Translations under genes and position numbers: made by a program
Origin: a virus
DNA length: 31,836 nt
Virus record (IMG/VR): IMGVR_UViG_3300030117_003339
Span: 1-31,836 of that record
Direction: 5' to 3' (one strand)
The notes under the pieces: model-generated
What the model was told of the DNA's origin: nothing
What the model saw: the letters and a program-made list of their open reading frames with translations, nothing else
The model's database searches: none
Part shown: one piece after another, positions 1 through 9,092 of the stretch
How positions within the stretch are numbered: the stretch's first letter is position 1
How the letters are laid out: the number at the start of each line of letters is the position of its first letter

Positions 1-159
1 ACGATTATGTTTACGCATTGACTCTTCATCAATCTTTCTTGCTTCATCAATAGCATACTTGATGAGAGCATCCACTTCTTCTTTAGTGTATGTGTCTTTA
101 CTCATAGGTTTTCTGATAACCTCAGTGAGTGGGAAATCCTTAATTAAAGTTCTTACCAT
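1..159 (-). CDS. partial hypothetical protein (C-terminus outside window)
   Basis: An open frame of 53 codons runs off the left edge. Starting at 159 it reads MVRTLIKDFPLTEV and then a charged helical stretch (KEEVDALIKYAIDEARKI). The ATG at 159 overlaps the stop of the upstream halogenase-like gene (ATGGTAA), which suggests coupled translation. A second in-frame ATG at 105 (MSKDTYTKEE) is equally possible, because neither start has a clear ribosome binding site. No family is recognised. It looks like a small soluble helical protein, last visible member of the halogenase operon. Confidence 0.55.
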   Translation of the reverse strand, partial: MVRTLIKDFPLTEVIRKPMSKDTYTKEEVDALIKYAIDEARKIDEESMRKHNR

Positions 160-1538
160 GTTATTGGATCGAGGTTGATTTCTCCGAAAGGTTCGGATGA
201 TGGTGGTAACATGTCTGTCATTAATGGAAATAGGTGAGCATAAGGTGAACCGAGACCTCTAGTAGTCTCAGTAAATATCTGATAACTACCTAACAATCTA
301 TATGGTTCATCAGATACAGCAGTTTGTTTTTGTCTCAAACGCTGTTCATCATCTGCTAATCTCCTAAAATAATCTAAACGAATATTCTCCTCTGGTGGGA
401 TGAGTTCATTCATTTTAAGATATTCATATTGTATGAGATTTGTAGATATATCAAAGTATTCTCTATTCTCTAAACATAAACACGCATTTGTTCTAGTTTG
501 TTCCCAGAACTCAGTTTTATATTGAGAACCTTCCTGTAGATAGAAACCGAGTGATGATGCACAATCTTTTTTGCCATCTTGATATCTGTCCTCTACATCT
601 AATCTTTGATATTCTGTCTGTTGTCTCTCAGGGTCTTCAAACAGATACATTGATATTGCTTCTGCTAAATCTCCTTCAAGATAGTTTTTAAAGTTGTTTA
701 ACTCATCATTAAACCCCAATGCACGACCACATCTTGCATACCTATTATTAGGATGAATACAATAGTCTGATAATAGTTTATCATATTCACTTATCTTAGG
801 CAACTCATTTGTTGTTATTTCACAATGGTTATTAAAATCTAAAATTGCATCATCAAGTGTTGTTATATCTTTATCATATGAATATATCCATGTTTGAGCA
901 TCTTTAATAGGAATGCCTGTTAAATATCCATGTTTACCTGCAATATGTGCAGTATAATTCCATTTACCCTCTACATTTTTATGAACTGTTAGAGATGCAT
1001 TTGTTGGATTATATAATGCTTCACTATAAGAATCATGATCCCATAATGCACCCCTAGTACAATCAATTACAAAATCATATTTCTCATCTAATATTTTAAT
1101 ACAATCATTTTGTACATCAATACTATCTACATGAGCATCAATCATCCTAACATTTTTGGCAGTATTAGTATAACTATTCCAGAATAAATCTACCATTTTT
1201 CTACCGTTTAAATGCCAACCCACATGAGTTAGTTCATACAGTACATAAAAATTATGTGGTGTGTCATTACCAAATCCAATAAACTTTTTACCCCACTTTT
1301 GTTTACCATCTAATAATCTTGATAGATGTATTGAACTTAATGTAGTATTCTCCCCAACTATTTCTCCCCACTCGGACTCGGTTTGTATTCCATAGTCATC
1401 AATAATATGAGAACAATCACGAATCCAAACTATTTCATCATCCTGATATACACTATCCATAGTATCTCTATGTGACACGCAATTCAATAATACTTGTACT
1501 GCATCAGTACCACCAATAATAGCAATTTTTCTAGTCAT
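153..1538 (-). CDS. divergent flavin-dependent halogenase-like protein
   Basis: This 461-aa protein aligns by eye with the halogenase-like protein encoded immediately upstream. Both have an N-terminal Rossmann strand (KIAIIGG), a GENTT stretch near residue 62, a K-W-G-K-K-F-I-G-F-G segment at 81-90, DFVIDC at 155-160 and a GIP motif at 208-210. K81 falls at the position of the active-site lysine of PrnA-type tryptophan halogenases. However, the nucleotide-binding GxGxxG is degraded to GGTDAV, and the WxWxIP signature reads YLTGIP. I infer a halogenase-fold paralogue that may be inactive, may act on another substrate, or may partner its neighbour. It lies 3 nt after the neighbour's stop, so the pair is probably cotranscribed. 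Family membership is fairly sure; halogenating activity is unproven. Confidence 0.65.
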   Translation of the reverse strand: MTRKIAIIGGTDAVQVLLNCVSHRDTMDSVYQDDEIVWIRDCSHIIDDYGIQTESEWGEIVGENTTLSSIHLSRLLDGKQKWGKKFIGFGNDTPHNFYVLYELTHVGWHLNGRKMVDLFWNSYTNTAKNVRMIDAHVDSIDVQNDCIKILDEKYDFVIDCTRGALWDHDSYSEALYNPTNASLTVHKNVEGKWNYTAHIAGKHGYLTGIPIKDAQTWIYSYDKDITTLDDAILDFNNHCEITTNELPKISEYDKLLSDYCIHPNNRYARCGRALGFNDELNNFKNYLEGDLAEAISMYLFEDPERQQTEYQRLDVEDRYQDGKKDCASSLGFYLQEGSQYKTEFWEQTRTNACLCLENREYFDISTNLIQYEYLKMNELIPPEENIRLDYFRRLADDEQRLRQKQTAVSDEPYRLLGSYQIFTETTRGLGSPYAHLFPLMTDMLPPSSEPFGEINLDPITW

Positions 1539-1541
1539 AAG

Positions 1542-2849
1542 TTATGTAAATGTAGGAAACTTGTCGGCATAATCTGCACTCATTCCTCTAGTAAATGAAC
1601 TGAAGTTATAATAATCACGACAGAAATCGAAAGTAAACTCAAGATCAAGTAGATCATGAACAAATAACTTTCTCATTTCTGGGTCATCCCCTATAATATT
1701 AAACAAATCATCAGTAAATGTTTGTTCATCACTTATTAAACGACAAGGATTAATCTCCTTATTATTTAATATATCTTTAGCATTTTTCTGGACTTGTTGC
1801 CAGAATGGGGTGTCATGTTCTGAACCAAAATGATACATCCATGCAGCATTTAATAACCAATCCCCAACAACTTCTTGATAATACCAACTATTGATATCAT
1901 TAATCAGTTCTATGTTATTATATGTATCGCCGAGAGCATAATTTGCCATCTTATCTGTCACATTATCATAATACATACCTGCTAGTGCTTCAAGTGGGTC
2001 AAGAAATCCTAACGCATTTCCATTACGAGCATATCTACCACTATGATGTAACACATAGTTTGAGAATTTAGGTTTCCAAGTAAACTTATTATATTGATGT
2101 CCTTCTTGAGGAACTAGACTTCTAAAATCTTGCTGTGCCTCCTCTTCTGTTGTAACACTTGAATTATAAGCATAACCATAAGTTCTCCTGCTTTGCAATG
2201 GAATTCCAAACATCCAACCATTTCGAGTGGTCTGTGTTAATGTATAACCCCAATCTGCAGGTTCTGGTAGTCTAGTAGCAAGAACTGTATTACAAGTTTC
2301 AAAGGGTGAATCGAAGTAATAATCATCATTCACCAGTGATTTGCCACCACTACAATCTAATACAAAATCAAATGACTCCCCATCAATAACAACACCAAAG
2401 CAATGTCCACCTATAGGGTCTTGATCGAAACTTATTGATTTTATTTTAGTATCTCTTGACTCAAAATTATAACAACTCTCTTCATTTAGATGTTCAATAA
2501 AGAAACTACTGAATAATCTAGTATCAAAATGAATAGCAGCAGTACTCATAGGAAAGTATCTGGTAAAATCTCCACCATTTTTACCCCATCCTACAAATCT
2601 ATTACCAAACTTGATAGTGGCATCAAAATAATCTTTAGAATCATATCTCAAATATGATGGTGGACTAGCAATTTGCCCTGATAATGATGGTGTTGTTGAC
2701 TCTCCAATACCAAATATATCTACTGATGTATCATATAACCATACTATTGTACAATCATTTTCTGCATTAAGGTTAGTTCGCTGTTCTATCAACTGTAGAA
2801 TAGAAGTAATACCAATAACACCTGCACCGATAACAGCGATCTTTTTCAT
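1542..2849 (-). CDS. tryptophan halogenase-like flavoenzyme
   Basis: This 435-aa protein has the hallmarks of flavin-dependent tryptophan halogenases: an FAD-binding GAGVIG at residues 8-13, FGIGESTTP at 46-54 (compare GxGEAT.P in PrnA), a lysine at 80 in the sequence ATIKFGNRFVGWG matching the catalytic lysine, DFVLDCSG at 161-168, and GWMFGIP at 211-217, a near match to WxWxIP with Phe in place of the second Trp. The family uses FADH2, O2 and halide to make hypohalous acid, which the lysine relays to a substrate. The length is somewhat below the usual 500-540 aa. Halogenase homologues are known from marine cyanophages, but their substrate is not established. The start codon overlaps the next gene's stop by ATGA or lies 3 nt away, so the cluster is operonic. 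Confidence 0.75.
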   Translation of the reverse strand: MKKIAVIGAGVIGITSILQLIEQRTNLNAENDCTIVWLYDTSVDIFGIGESTTPSLSGQIASPPSYLRYDSKDYFDATIKFGNRFVGWGKNGGDFTRYFPMSTAAIHFDTRLFSSFFIEHLNEESCYNFESRDTKIKSISFDQDPIGGHCFGVVIDGESFDFVLDCSGGKSLVNDDYYFDSPFETCNTVLATRLPEPADWGYTLTQTTRNGWMFGIPLQSRRTYGYAYNSSVTTEEEAQQDFRSLVPQEGHQYNKFTWKPKFSNYVLHHSGRYARNGNALGFLDPLEALAGMYYDNVTDKMANYALGDTYNNIELINDINSWYYQEVVGDWLLNAAWMYHFGSEHDTPFWQQVQKNAKDILNNKEINPCRLISDEQTFTDDLFNIIGDDPEMRKLFVHDLLDLEFTFDFCRDYYNFSSFTRGMSADYADKFPTFT

Positions 2850-4027
2850 TGTATTCCAAAGAGAATGTTTGCTTTTCTAAAGTCATCATCAACAAACTTC
2901 ATTGCGTAGTTGTTGGTGGAAACAACATATCCCTCTGGATTTGTTGGTGTATTTCCTATGTATGTTCTTATTTGACCAACCTTGTTTAATTGTGAGATTA
3001 CCATCTTCTTAGCATCACGAATAGAAATATATGATGCAAATGTAAAATATATCTCATTCTCATACCTAGCAATAAAGTTAAGACCTTCTGCCTTCATCCT
3101 CTTGTATCTCTCTTTGCCCTTGACACTGGTTTTAGTATTGATCTCAGCATCTAATCTGTCTGAATAAAACTTAGCAAACTGTGCAACTGTTCTTCTAGTG
3201 TTTACAATAGTCTTACCAGTACGAATTTGTGTATTAAAGAATTGCTTGAATAGTGTTGGCATTAAGAATCTAGATTGACCATGACTTTGCATGATGTCAA
3301 GAAATCTTGATGCTCTCTTGAGTGAACCCTCCGCACGATTAATAGTAGCAATATACTTGATCTTCTGACTATTATTGAAACGACTTATACCTTTAGCATC
3401 ATTGAAGTTAGCATTAGGTATGAATATATCTTCTGTGCCTACAAATAAGGGTGCTTTATATACTGCCTTGCAATCTTGTATTGAACTACCTTGATATACT
3501 GTATGAAATACAATACCAATATTTGCTCTCTCTACTGCCATACCTTGACTTGATTGACACGATACTGCATAAGTTATGGCATTAGGATTAAATGTAATAA
3601 CTCTGTGTCCACCAATACTAGCATATCTCTTGTCTCCTGATGAGAATAATAAATCTCCTTGAATAATACCTTTGATATTTAATTGAGAGAGATACTTAAG
3701 ACAATCTTTTAACTTTGCACGAAGTACTTCTGACTCATAAAAACGATCAACATCAACATTATCATAACATACTTTAGGTGTAATCTTATTGAATACTGAT
3801 TTAGTTCCAACAAAGAATTTACCAGTAACAGGGTCAGTGCCACAAATAATTGCAGGAGCTCCATCCCACTTAGTAGTAACACTTAGATCAGACTTAGTGC
3901 CTGTGAGCATATTACCAAATGATCTGAGTACAGAAACGACATTGAATCCACCAACAGCACCACTGTTGAGGATGTCATCTTCTAAGTGTTCAAGATGGGT
4001 ATTCTTCATACCTATATTATACACCAT
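2846..4027 (-). CDS. putative covalent nucleotidyltransferase / ligase-like protein
   Basis: This 393-aa protein is not assigned to a named family here, but it carries in order what look like the motifs of DNA/RNA ligases and capping enzymes: TTKWDGAPA at 51-59 (motif I KxDG, K53), IIQGDLLF at 121-128 (motif III-like), GIVFHTVY at 171-178 (IIIa-like), PEGYVVS at 364-370 (motif IV-like) and YAMKFVD at 374-380 (motif V-like, K377). About 185 residues separate IIIa from IV, an unusually large helical insertion. The start at 4027 is favoured over M7 because GAGGT lies 4 nt upstream. The stop overlaps the halogenase start as ATGA. If the motifs are real, it would transfer AMP or GMP through K53. 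It could also be a degenerate, non-catalytic fold. Confidence 0.6.
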   Translation of the reverse strand: MVYNIGMKNTHLEHLEDDILNSGAVGGFNVVSVLRSFGNMLTGTKSDLSVTTKWDGAPAIICGTDPVTGKFFVGTKSVFNKITPKVCYDNVDVDRFYESEVLRAKLKDCLKYLSQLNIKGIIQGDLLFSSGDKRYASIGGHRVITFNPNAITYAVSCQSSQGMAVERANIGIVFHTVYQGSSIQDCKAVYKAPLFVGTEDIFIPNANFNDAKGISRFNNSQKIKYIATINRAEGSLKRASRFLDIMQSHGQSRFLMPTLFKQFFNTQIRTGKTIVNTRRTVAQFAKFYSDRLDAEINTKTSVKGKERYKRMKAEGLNFIARYENEIYFTFASYISIRDAKKMVISQLNKVGQIRTYIGNTPTNPEGYVVSTNNYAMKFVDDDFRKANILFGIQ

Positions 4028-4072
4028 TTTACCTCACAATGGGGATGTAGTAGACACTTAAATCACTGTCTG

Positions 4073-4672
4073 TCACTTGAATGCAGGACCATTTGCCCAG
4101 ACTACCAAACTTCTTCTAATTCCAGATGTTACAGGTTGAACCCTATGTAAAGCATAACTGGGAAATATTATTACATGTCCTCTACTATTTACTGCAGTCT
4201 GCACTTCACCATCATGCAACTGTAATTCACCACCAGTATATTCACTGGGGTCAGATAATTGTACAGTCATACTTAATTTTCTCGGTGGTACATCTGACTG
4301 CATATTATTATCTACATGCCACCTATAAAAGCCTTGATCGTCTCCTTCATATACTGTGTATTGAATATGCTCATGAAATCCACGGATATCAAACTTCCAG
4401 AACATACCATTAGTTACTCTTAATATATTACCTAAACGCTCATATAACCATTTTGTATCATTATTGCAGTCTAACCATGCAGTCTTAGATGTACGAATAG
4501 TATTTACTACATTGGTATCAATATTATTACCGACTGTAGCAGGTTTTGGTGAAAGAGACTCACCATAGTTAATAATACGATCACACTCATTTGGGGTGAA
4601 TCCATCATCCCATGTTTGATATAGTGTCTCACCCTGAAAATTAGGGGATGGACTCAAAGGATAAATTGACAT
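4073..4672 (-). CDS. 2OG-Fe(II) oxygenase (PKHD-type hydroxylase-like)
   Basis: This 199-aa protein has a double-stranded beta-helix dioxygenase signature: RWHVDNN with iron ligands H119 and D121, then GGELQL near 147-152, then FPSYALHRV with H176 and SGIRRSLVVW with the 2-oxoglutarate-binding Arg at about 186. The length fits the prolyl/lysyl hydroxylase-like family. These enzymes couple 2-oxoglutarate decarboxylation to hydroxylation of proteins or small molecules. Such genes are common in cyanophages, near structural genes. It lies 8 nt downstream of the collagen-like gene, so a hydroxylated collagen-like virion protein is an attractive but untested link. No strong ribosome binding site is visible. 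Family call confident; substrate unknown. Confidence 0.88.
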   Translation of the reverse strand: MSIYPLSPSPNFQGETLYQTWDDGFTPNECDRIINYGESLSPKPATVGNNIDTNVVNTIRTSKTAWLDCNNDTKWLYERLGNILRVTNGMFWKFDIRGFHEHIQYTVYEGDDQGFYRWHVDNNMQSDVPPRKLSMTVQLSDPSEYTGGELQLHDGEVQTAVNSRGHVIIFPSYALHRVQPVTSGIRRSLVVWANGPAFK

Positions 4673-4680
4673 AACAAAAT

Positions 4681-6384
4681 TTAGTAGATTACTTTAATAT
4701 CTCCATTATTGGGTTTAACTTCATACTTGCTACCAGCAACTGCACGACCTGCATTACCACCTTGTGAACCACCTGCTTCACCCCAGTCACCACCATTACC
4801 ACCAGGTTGACCAGGTTGACCTGGTTGACCAGGATTTCCAGGATTGCCAGGTGTACCAGGTTGACCAGGTTGACCATCGTTACCCTTTGCACCTGGTTGA
4901 CCATCGCCACCAGGTGTGCCAGGTGTACCAGGTGTTCCTGGTGTACCAGGTGTTCCTGGTGTAGCAGCGTTACAACTTGCAGCACCACCAGGTGTACCAG
5001 GTGTACCATTACTGGCAGGTGTTCCACTTCCACCAGGTGTGCCAGGTGTTCCTGGTTGTCCACTTCCGCCAGGTGTACCAGGTGTTCCTGCTCCTCCTCC
5101 ACCACCAGGTGTGCCTGGTGTTCCGAAACTACCAGGTGTTCCTGTTATGTTACCAGTCTTATAATTCCAGCCACGACCTGGTGCAGCTGTACCACCTAAT
5201 CCTTTTACTCCACCTTGTCCTGAATAACCTGCAGGTCCTCCAGTTCCACCCTGACCACCGCCACCGCCAGAGCCACCCTGACCACCTTGACCGCCACCAC
5301 CAGAATTACCATGTAAACCTTTAGAACCAGCATTACCAGCTGAACCACCGAAACATGCCATTTTTGACTGTGCTGCTGACCTTGACTGAGCAGAACCAGT
5401 TGCCTGAAATGATGTTCTACCCTGAATTTGTCCACGACGACTACGAGGCCACCCACCAAATCTTTTTCTGCGAGAACTTCTTGATTGACTAGTTGATCTA
5501 GTTTGTACTGTAGATCTTTGTTGATATGTGGTTCTTTGCATACCAGGTGTACCAGTCTGACCAGGTTGACCATTTGAACCATCAGATCCATCGCTACCTG
5601 CACCACCATCATTACCATTTGAACCAGGTGTGCCTGGTGTACCAGGTGTACCAGGCACTCCAGTACTCTCTCCACTACCAGGTGTGCCATCAGTACCATC
5701 AGTACCATTTTTTCCACCACCACCTCCACCATATATCCTAGCGTCTGAACCTTCGCACTCTACAAATACTTTTCTAATCGCAGGACCTGATGGTTGACTG
5801 ATACTAATAGCATGTCCACCAGGTTGATTGATACCACCACCTGCACCATACACACCATAAGATGATGGTGCATTGTTAACAAATACTGTTAGGTTAGATG
5901 ATGGTTGATCGGCAACAGCAGCAGGATTTGATGTATTGGTACTTACTAGTCTACCTTTAATCTTGAGATATTTTGATATATTTTTATTTAAGTTTGAGTT
6001 CCAATCAGCATTGATACTAGGTGTTGTAGGACTGCTTAGAGTAGTAACATTAAAGTTCTCTTCTTCTGTCAATGTGTCCTGTTCAATCACATATTCTTTT
6101 ATAACTCCTCTAATATCCTGTGGTGTTATAGCACCACTAGTAGGTACACCAACATTCTCAGTAGCATCTAAAACATAAGGTAGATGTGGTGTTGATGATG
6201 ATGGATATTTACCCTGACTAAAATCATATGGTGCATCAAGGTCTGTTTGTCTATGTAATTCTGAGGCAGAAATAGATTTACTAGTATCACCTATAGCAGC
6301 ACGAATTTCACCAAATGATATTTGTGTGCCAGGTGTACCAGTCAATAACTGTTGAGTTGTCTTACTCCAATTATTTGCTGCCAT
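4681..6384 (-). CDS. collagen-like virion/tail protein
   Basis: This 567-aa protein has a roughly 200-residue N-terminal part without repeats, beginning with WSKTTQQLLTGTPG and ISFGEIRAAIG, followed by Gly-X-Y collagen-like blocks from about residue 215 to 540. The triplets are mostly GTP, with GQP, GSN and GND. A non-collagenous insert at about 280-345, rich in Arg, Ser and Gln, interrupts the repeats. The final residues (SKYEVKPNNGDIKVIY) look like a beta-strand cap. Collagen-like segments form trimeric rods in phage fibres, so this is probably a tail-fibre or virion-surface rod. The start is supported by GAGG about 7 nt upstream. A 2OG dioxygenase gene follows directly. Exact virion position is not shown by the sequence. 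Confidence 0.85.
   Translation of the reverse strand: MAANNWSKTTQQLLTGTPGTQISFGEIRAAIGDTSKSISASELHRQTDLDAPYDFSQGKYPSSSTPHLPYVLDATENVGVPTSGAITPQDIRGVIKEYVIEQDTLTEEENFNVTTLSSPTTPSINADWNSNLNKNISKYLKIKGRLVSTNTSNPAAVADQPSSNLTVFVNNAPSSYGVYGAGGGINQPGGHAISISQPSGPAIRKVFVECEGSDARIYGGGGGGKNGTDGTDGTPGSGESTGVPGTPGTPGTPGSNGNDGGAGSDGSDGSNGQPGQTGTPGMQRTTYQQRSTVQTRSTSQSRSSRRKRFGGWPRSRRGQIQGRTSFQATGSAQSRSAAQSKMACFGGSAGNAGSKGLHGNSGGGGQGGQGGSGGGGGQGGTGGPAGYSGQGGVKGLGGTAAPGRGWNYKTGNITGTPGSFGTPGTPGGGGGAGTPGTPGGSGQPGTPGTPGGSGTPASNGTPGTPGGAASCNAATPGTPGTPGTPGTPGTPGGDGQPGAKGNDGQPGQPGTPGNPGNPGQPGQPGQPGGNGGDWGEAGGSQGGNAGRAVAGSKYEVKPNNGDIKVIY
4801..5733 (-). repeat. low-complexity Gly-X-Y coding repeats
   Basis: Within the collagen-like gene the DNA is a degenerate 9-base repeat; on the plus strand it reads ccaggtgta/ccaggtgttcc over and over, encoding GTP and related triplets. 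It is densest at 4801-5160 and again at about 5560-5700, with the Arg/Ser/Gln-rich insert between. Such repeats create spurious open frames on both strands and can expand or contract by slippage or recombination. Confidence 0.85.
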
Positions 6385-6393
6385 TTAATTTCC

Positions 6394-9066
6394 TCAAACT
6401 AGATTAAAAGTAGCAGATCCAATACCAGGTAGTGTGATGTAAACCTTAGTACCACTACTATCTAGTTCAATATCTATAGCGGATGTTCCTGTAGAAACAT
6501 ATGATCTATAATGTGTAGCAATTCCAATTCCTTGATTGGTTTTGTACTGGTGTTTATTGAAAGTCTTGTTGTACCACATATGTGCAGTACCCCATCCAAT
6601 TCCTTGATTACCTACCTCATCATAAGGTTGTATGATATTTGCAACTCCTTGTTCAGCAGATAATCTCTCTGCCTGAGTAGTAACACCACCTATGAATCCA
6701 AGTTCTTGTATATATTGAGCAGGATCATCACCTGTAGATAATTCAGTTTTAATACCAACCCAATTATCATTCATATCTTTGATAGAAATTGAGTTAATTG
6801 CAGTATCAAAGAATAGACAACCTTGTGATTGAATTGAGTTAGTTGGAACTGTATTGTTAGGATCATCATTAAAGTAACTTGGTATTCTTAAGAATCCACT
6901 AGTAACAAATCCTAAGTCAAGAGTTGTGCGTGGTTTATTAGTTTCAAATCCAACACGAGCAGGACCTGCATCAGTACCACCTACACCTGTATGGTATGAA
7001 TGAAATACTGTTTCTTTGTATACTTCCAACATATTACCATCATCATTACCCATCATTGTACCTATACCAACACCACCTTCAAATACTGACTGACCATTGA
7101 TAAAGTTACCTGCTCCATCTCTTCCATATCCAACATATAGAGCAACATTACTGTCTCTCTTACCTGAGGTAGTACCAATACCAATACCACTTGCAGGGGC
7201 ATCATTGACATATATCTCAGCATCATCCCAGAGAGCTATACCCTCAGTAATACCTAAAGCACCTAGAGAAGTATTAAATCCTAGTCTAGTTAATTGAATA
7301 TTACTATTTGTACCACCAGTTATATCAATATCAAAGAATGTAGATACACCAGATGTTGACTGGAAGAAGTTATTAGATGTAGTAGGACCTGTAAGATTTA
7401 ATCCACCACCAGTAATTTCTCCAGTTCTGGCATTTAATCCTGTGCAACTTATAATACCTGTACCTGCCTCAATAGATGAGCAGGATACAAATCCAGTGTT
7501 GCTATTTAATAATATCGAACCGAATGTTGCTATACTTCCACCAGTATATGAGAATGTACCACTAATATCAATATCGCCAACATTAATACCACCAGTTGTA
7601 ATAATACCACTCAAATTAGCAAATAATGTTCCAGCAGCAGCAACTTGTGTTGATGCATCACCAAAGTTTATCTGTGATCCAAATGTAGTTGTACCACCAA
7701 TAGAAAGATTTTGTCCGACTGTTAGATTTTTACCTGCTGACTGTACTACATTACCAGTAATTGTTGTATCATGTAACACACAACTAGCTGTTGTAGTAGC
7801 AGAGAGAATACCAGTTGCAATGATCTCTCCAGCAGTAACATCAGTAATATTAACCGCACCACCAAATGTACCACCGACTGATAAATTACCTGCAACTAAT
7901 AAGTCACCACCAAATGTACCAGCACCTGAAAAGTCAGCAGCACCAATAACACCCATGCCTTTTCCTATAGCAGAGGATGTAGCACCTACACCTAAGAAGT
8001 TACCTACACTAATCTCACCACCAAATGTAGATACACCAGTGTTTCTAATGAATATACTGTTAATACCTAAAGAATCTATTTTGTCTGCTTCAATATCTGG
8101 TTGTCCAGCTATCGCATATGCTACTGACGCATTTAATGCTGTAGTTGCAGTTCCACTAAATGTGGTTGCAGTCATAATACCGCCAGGACCAATACTGATA
8201 CCACCTGCAGCACTCAAAGATGTAGCACTTAATGTTCCACTCGCTGAATCAAATTGTAGATTAGTTCCTGCCTTTACTTCCTTATTACCTGCAACTACTT
8301 GTCCACTTAAAACTGCTCCATCAACAAATAGAGGGAACAATAGAGTATCAGTAGACTCATCTGTTACATATACACTATTAGCTGTTGAGGCAGTACCAGC
8401 TATTGTTGATAAACCTATTAAATTTCCATCTAATTTATCAATAACAGCAGTGTCTGTCGCTGTTATGGTTGAGAATGTACCAACTTCTCCATTTACATTA
8501 CCTTGACCAGATCCACTGGCATTGACTGCAGTTATATTTTTCGCTACTAATCCTTCAAATGTACCTATACCACTAGTAGAATCAAGTTTAATAATATCAC
8601 CAACAGCAAAATCTGCCTGAGGTAGTGTTACATATACACCAACAGGTCTGAAAGCATTGATACTACTACCAGCACCAGGATATGGATTAGTCCATACTGC
8701 AGTCGGTAAATTTGTTAGATTAGCACCTGAACCAGTGAATGTTAGAGCAGTTACATTACCATTAGAGTCAACAGTAAAACCAGTTGTACCAACACCAACT
8801 TGAAATGTAGCCTCAGGGACTGTAGTTCCTATACCTACTGAGTTTCCAACAGCAATATTAATATCACCATAAAATGTAGACTGTCCGACAACATTTACAT
8901 CCCTTAAATTTGCTTGATTTTCAACAATCAAGTTACCACGAATGTCGAGTTCTTCTCTTGGAATGGTAGTTCCGATACCTACCAGTCCATTATTAGAGAC
9001 AAGATCATTGGCATCAACCTGAATACCGTCTCTAAAATTAATGATAGTCTTATAATTGGTAGGCAT
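6394..9066 (-). CDS. tail fibre-like virion protein
   Basis: This 890-aa protein begins MPTNYKTIINFRDGIQVDAN, then shows repeated GIGTT and 'GNLIVENQANLRD' type beta-strand elements, followed by long stretches rich in Gly, Ser, Thr and Asn with recurring short motifs (for example ATTFSGT, SVGGTFGG, SIGGTTTFG). This is the pattern of trimeric beta-helix phage fibres. No enzyme motif is seen. It follows the S74-ended fibre gene after 26 nt and precedes the collagen-like gene by 9 nt, giving a three-gene fibre block. A late-promoter motif overlaps the end of the upstream gene. It is likely an adhesin or fibre shaft; receptor specificity cannot be read. Confidence 0.8.
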   Translation of the reverse strand: MPTNYKTIINFRDGIQVDANDLVSNNGLVGIGTTIPREELDIRGNLIVENQANLRDVNVVGQSTFYGDINIAVGNSVGIGTTVPEATFQVGVGTTGFTVDSNGNVTALTFTGSGANLTNLPTAVWTNPYPGAGSSINAFRPVGVYVTLPQADFAVGDIIKLDSTSGIGTFEGLVAKNITAVNASGSGQGNVNGEVGTFSTITATDTAVIDKLDGNLIGLSTIAGTASTANSVYVTDESTDTLLFPLFVDGAVLSGQVVAGNKEVKAGTNLQFDSASGTLSATSLSAAGGISIGPGGIMTATTFSGTATTALNASVAYAIAGQPDIEADKIDSLGINSIFIRNTGVSTFGGEISVGNFLGVGATSSAIGKGMGVIGAADFSGAGTFGGDLLVAGNLSVGGTFGGAVNITDVTAGEIIATGILSATTTASCVLHDTTITGNVVQSAGKNLTVGQNLSIGGTTTFGSQINFGDASTQVAAAGTLFANLSGIITTGGINVGDIDISGTFSYTGGSIATFGSILLNSNTGFVSCSSIEAGTGIISCTGLNARTGEITGGGLNLTGPTTSNNFFQSTSGVSTFFDIDITGGTNSNIQLTRLGFNTSLGALGITEGIALWDDAEIYVNDAPASGIGIGTTSGKRDSNVALYVGYGRDGAGNFINGQSVFEGGVGIGTMMGNDDGNMLEVYKETVFHSYHTGVGGTDAGPARVGFETNKPRTTLDLGFVTSGFLRIPSYFNDDPNNTVPTNSIQSQGCLFFDTAINSISIKDMNDNWVGIKTELSTGDDPAQYIQELGFIGGVTTQAERLSAEQGVANIIQPYDEVGNQGIGWGTAHMWYNKTFNKHQYKTNQGIGIATHYRSYVSTGTSAIDIELDSSGTKVYITLPGIGSATFNLV

Positions 9067-9092
9067 TATCTTATGCTAAGGAGACCTTTTTA

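Noticed and set aside
4689-5732. Long ORFs on both strands inside the collagen-like gene
   Set aside because: They are frame shadows of GTP-codon repeats with low-complexity composition and no start signals.
7442-8506. Plus-strand ORF of 354 codons
   Set aside because: Antisense to a fibre gene; Pro/Val/Ile-rich composition is typical of a mirror of Gly/Thr/Asn-rich coding sequence.
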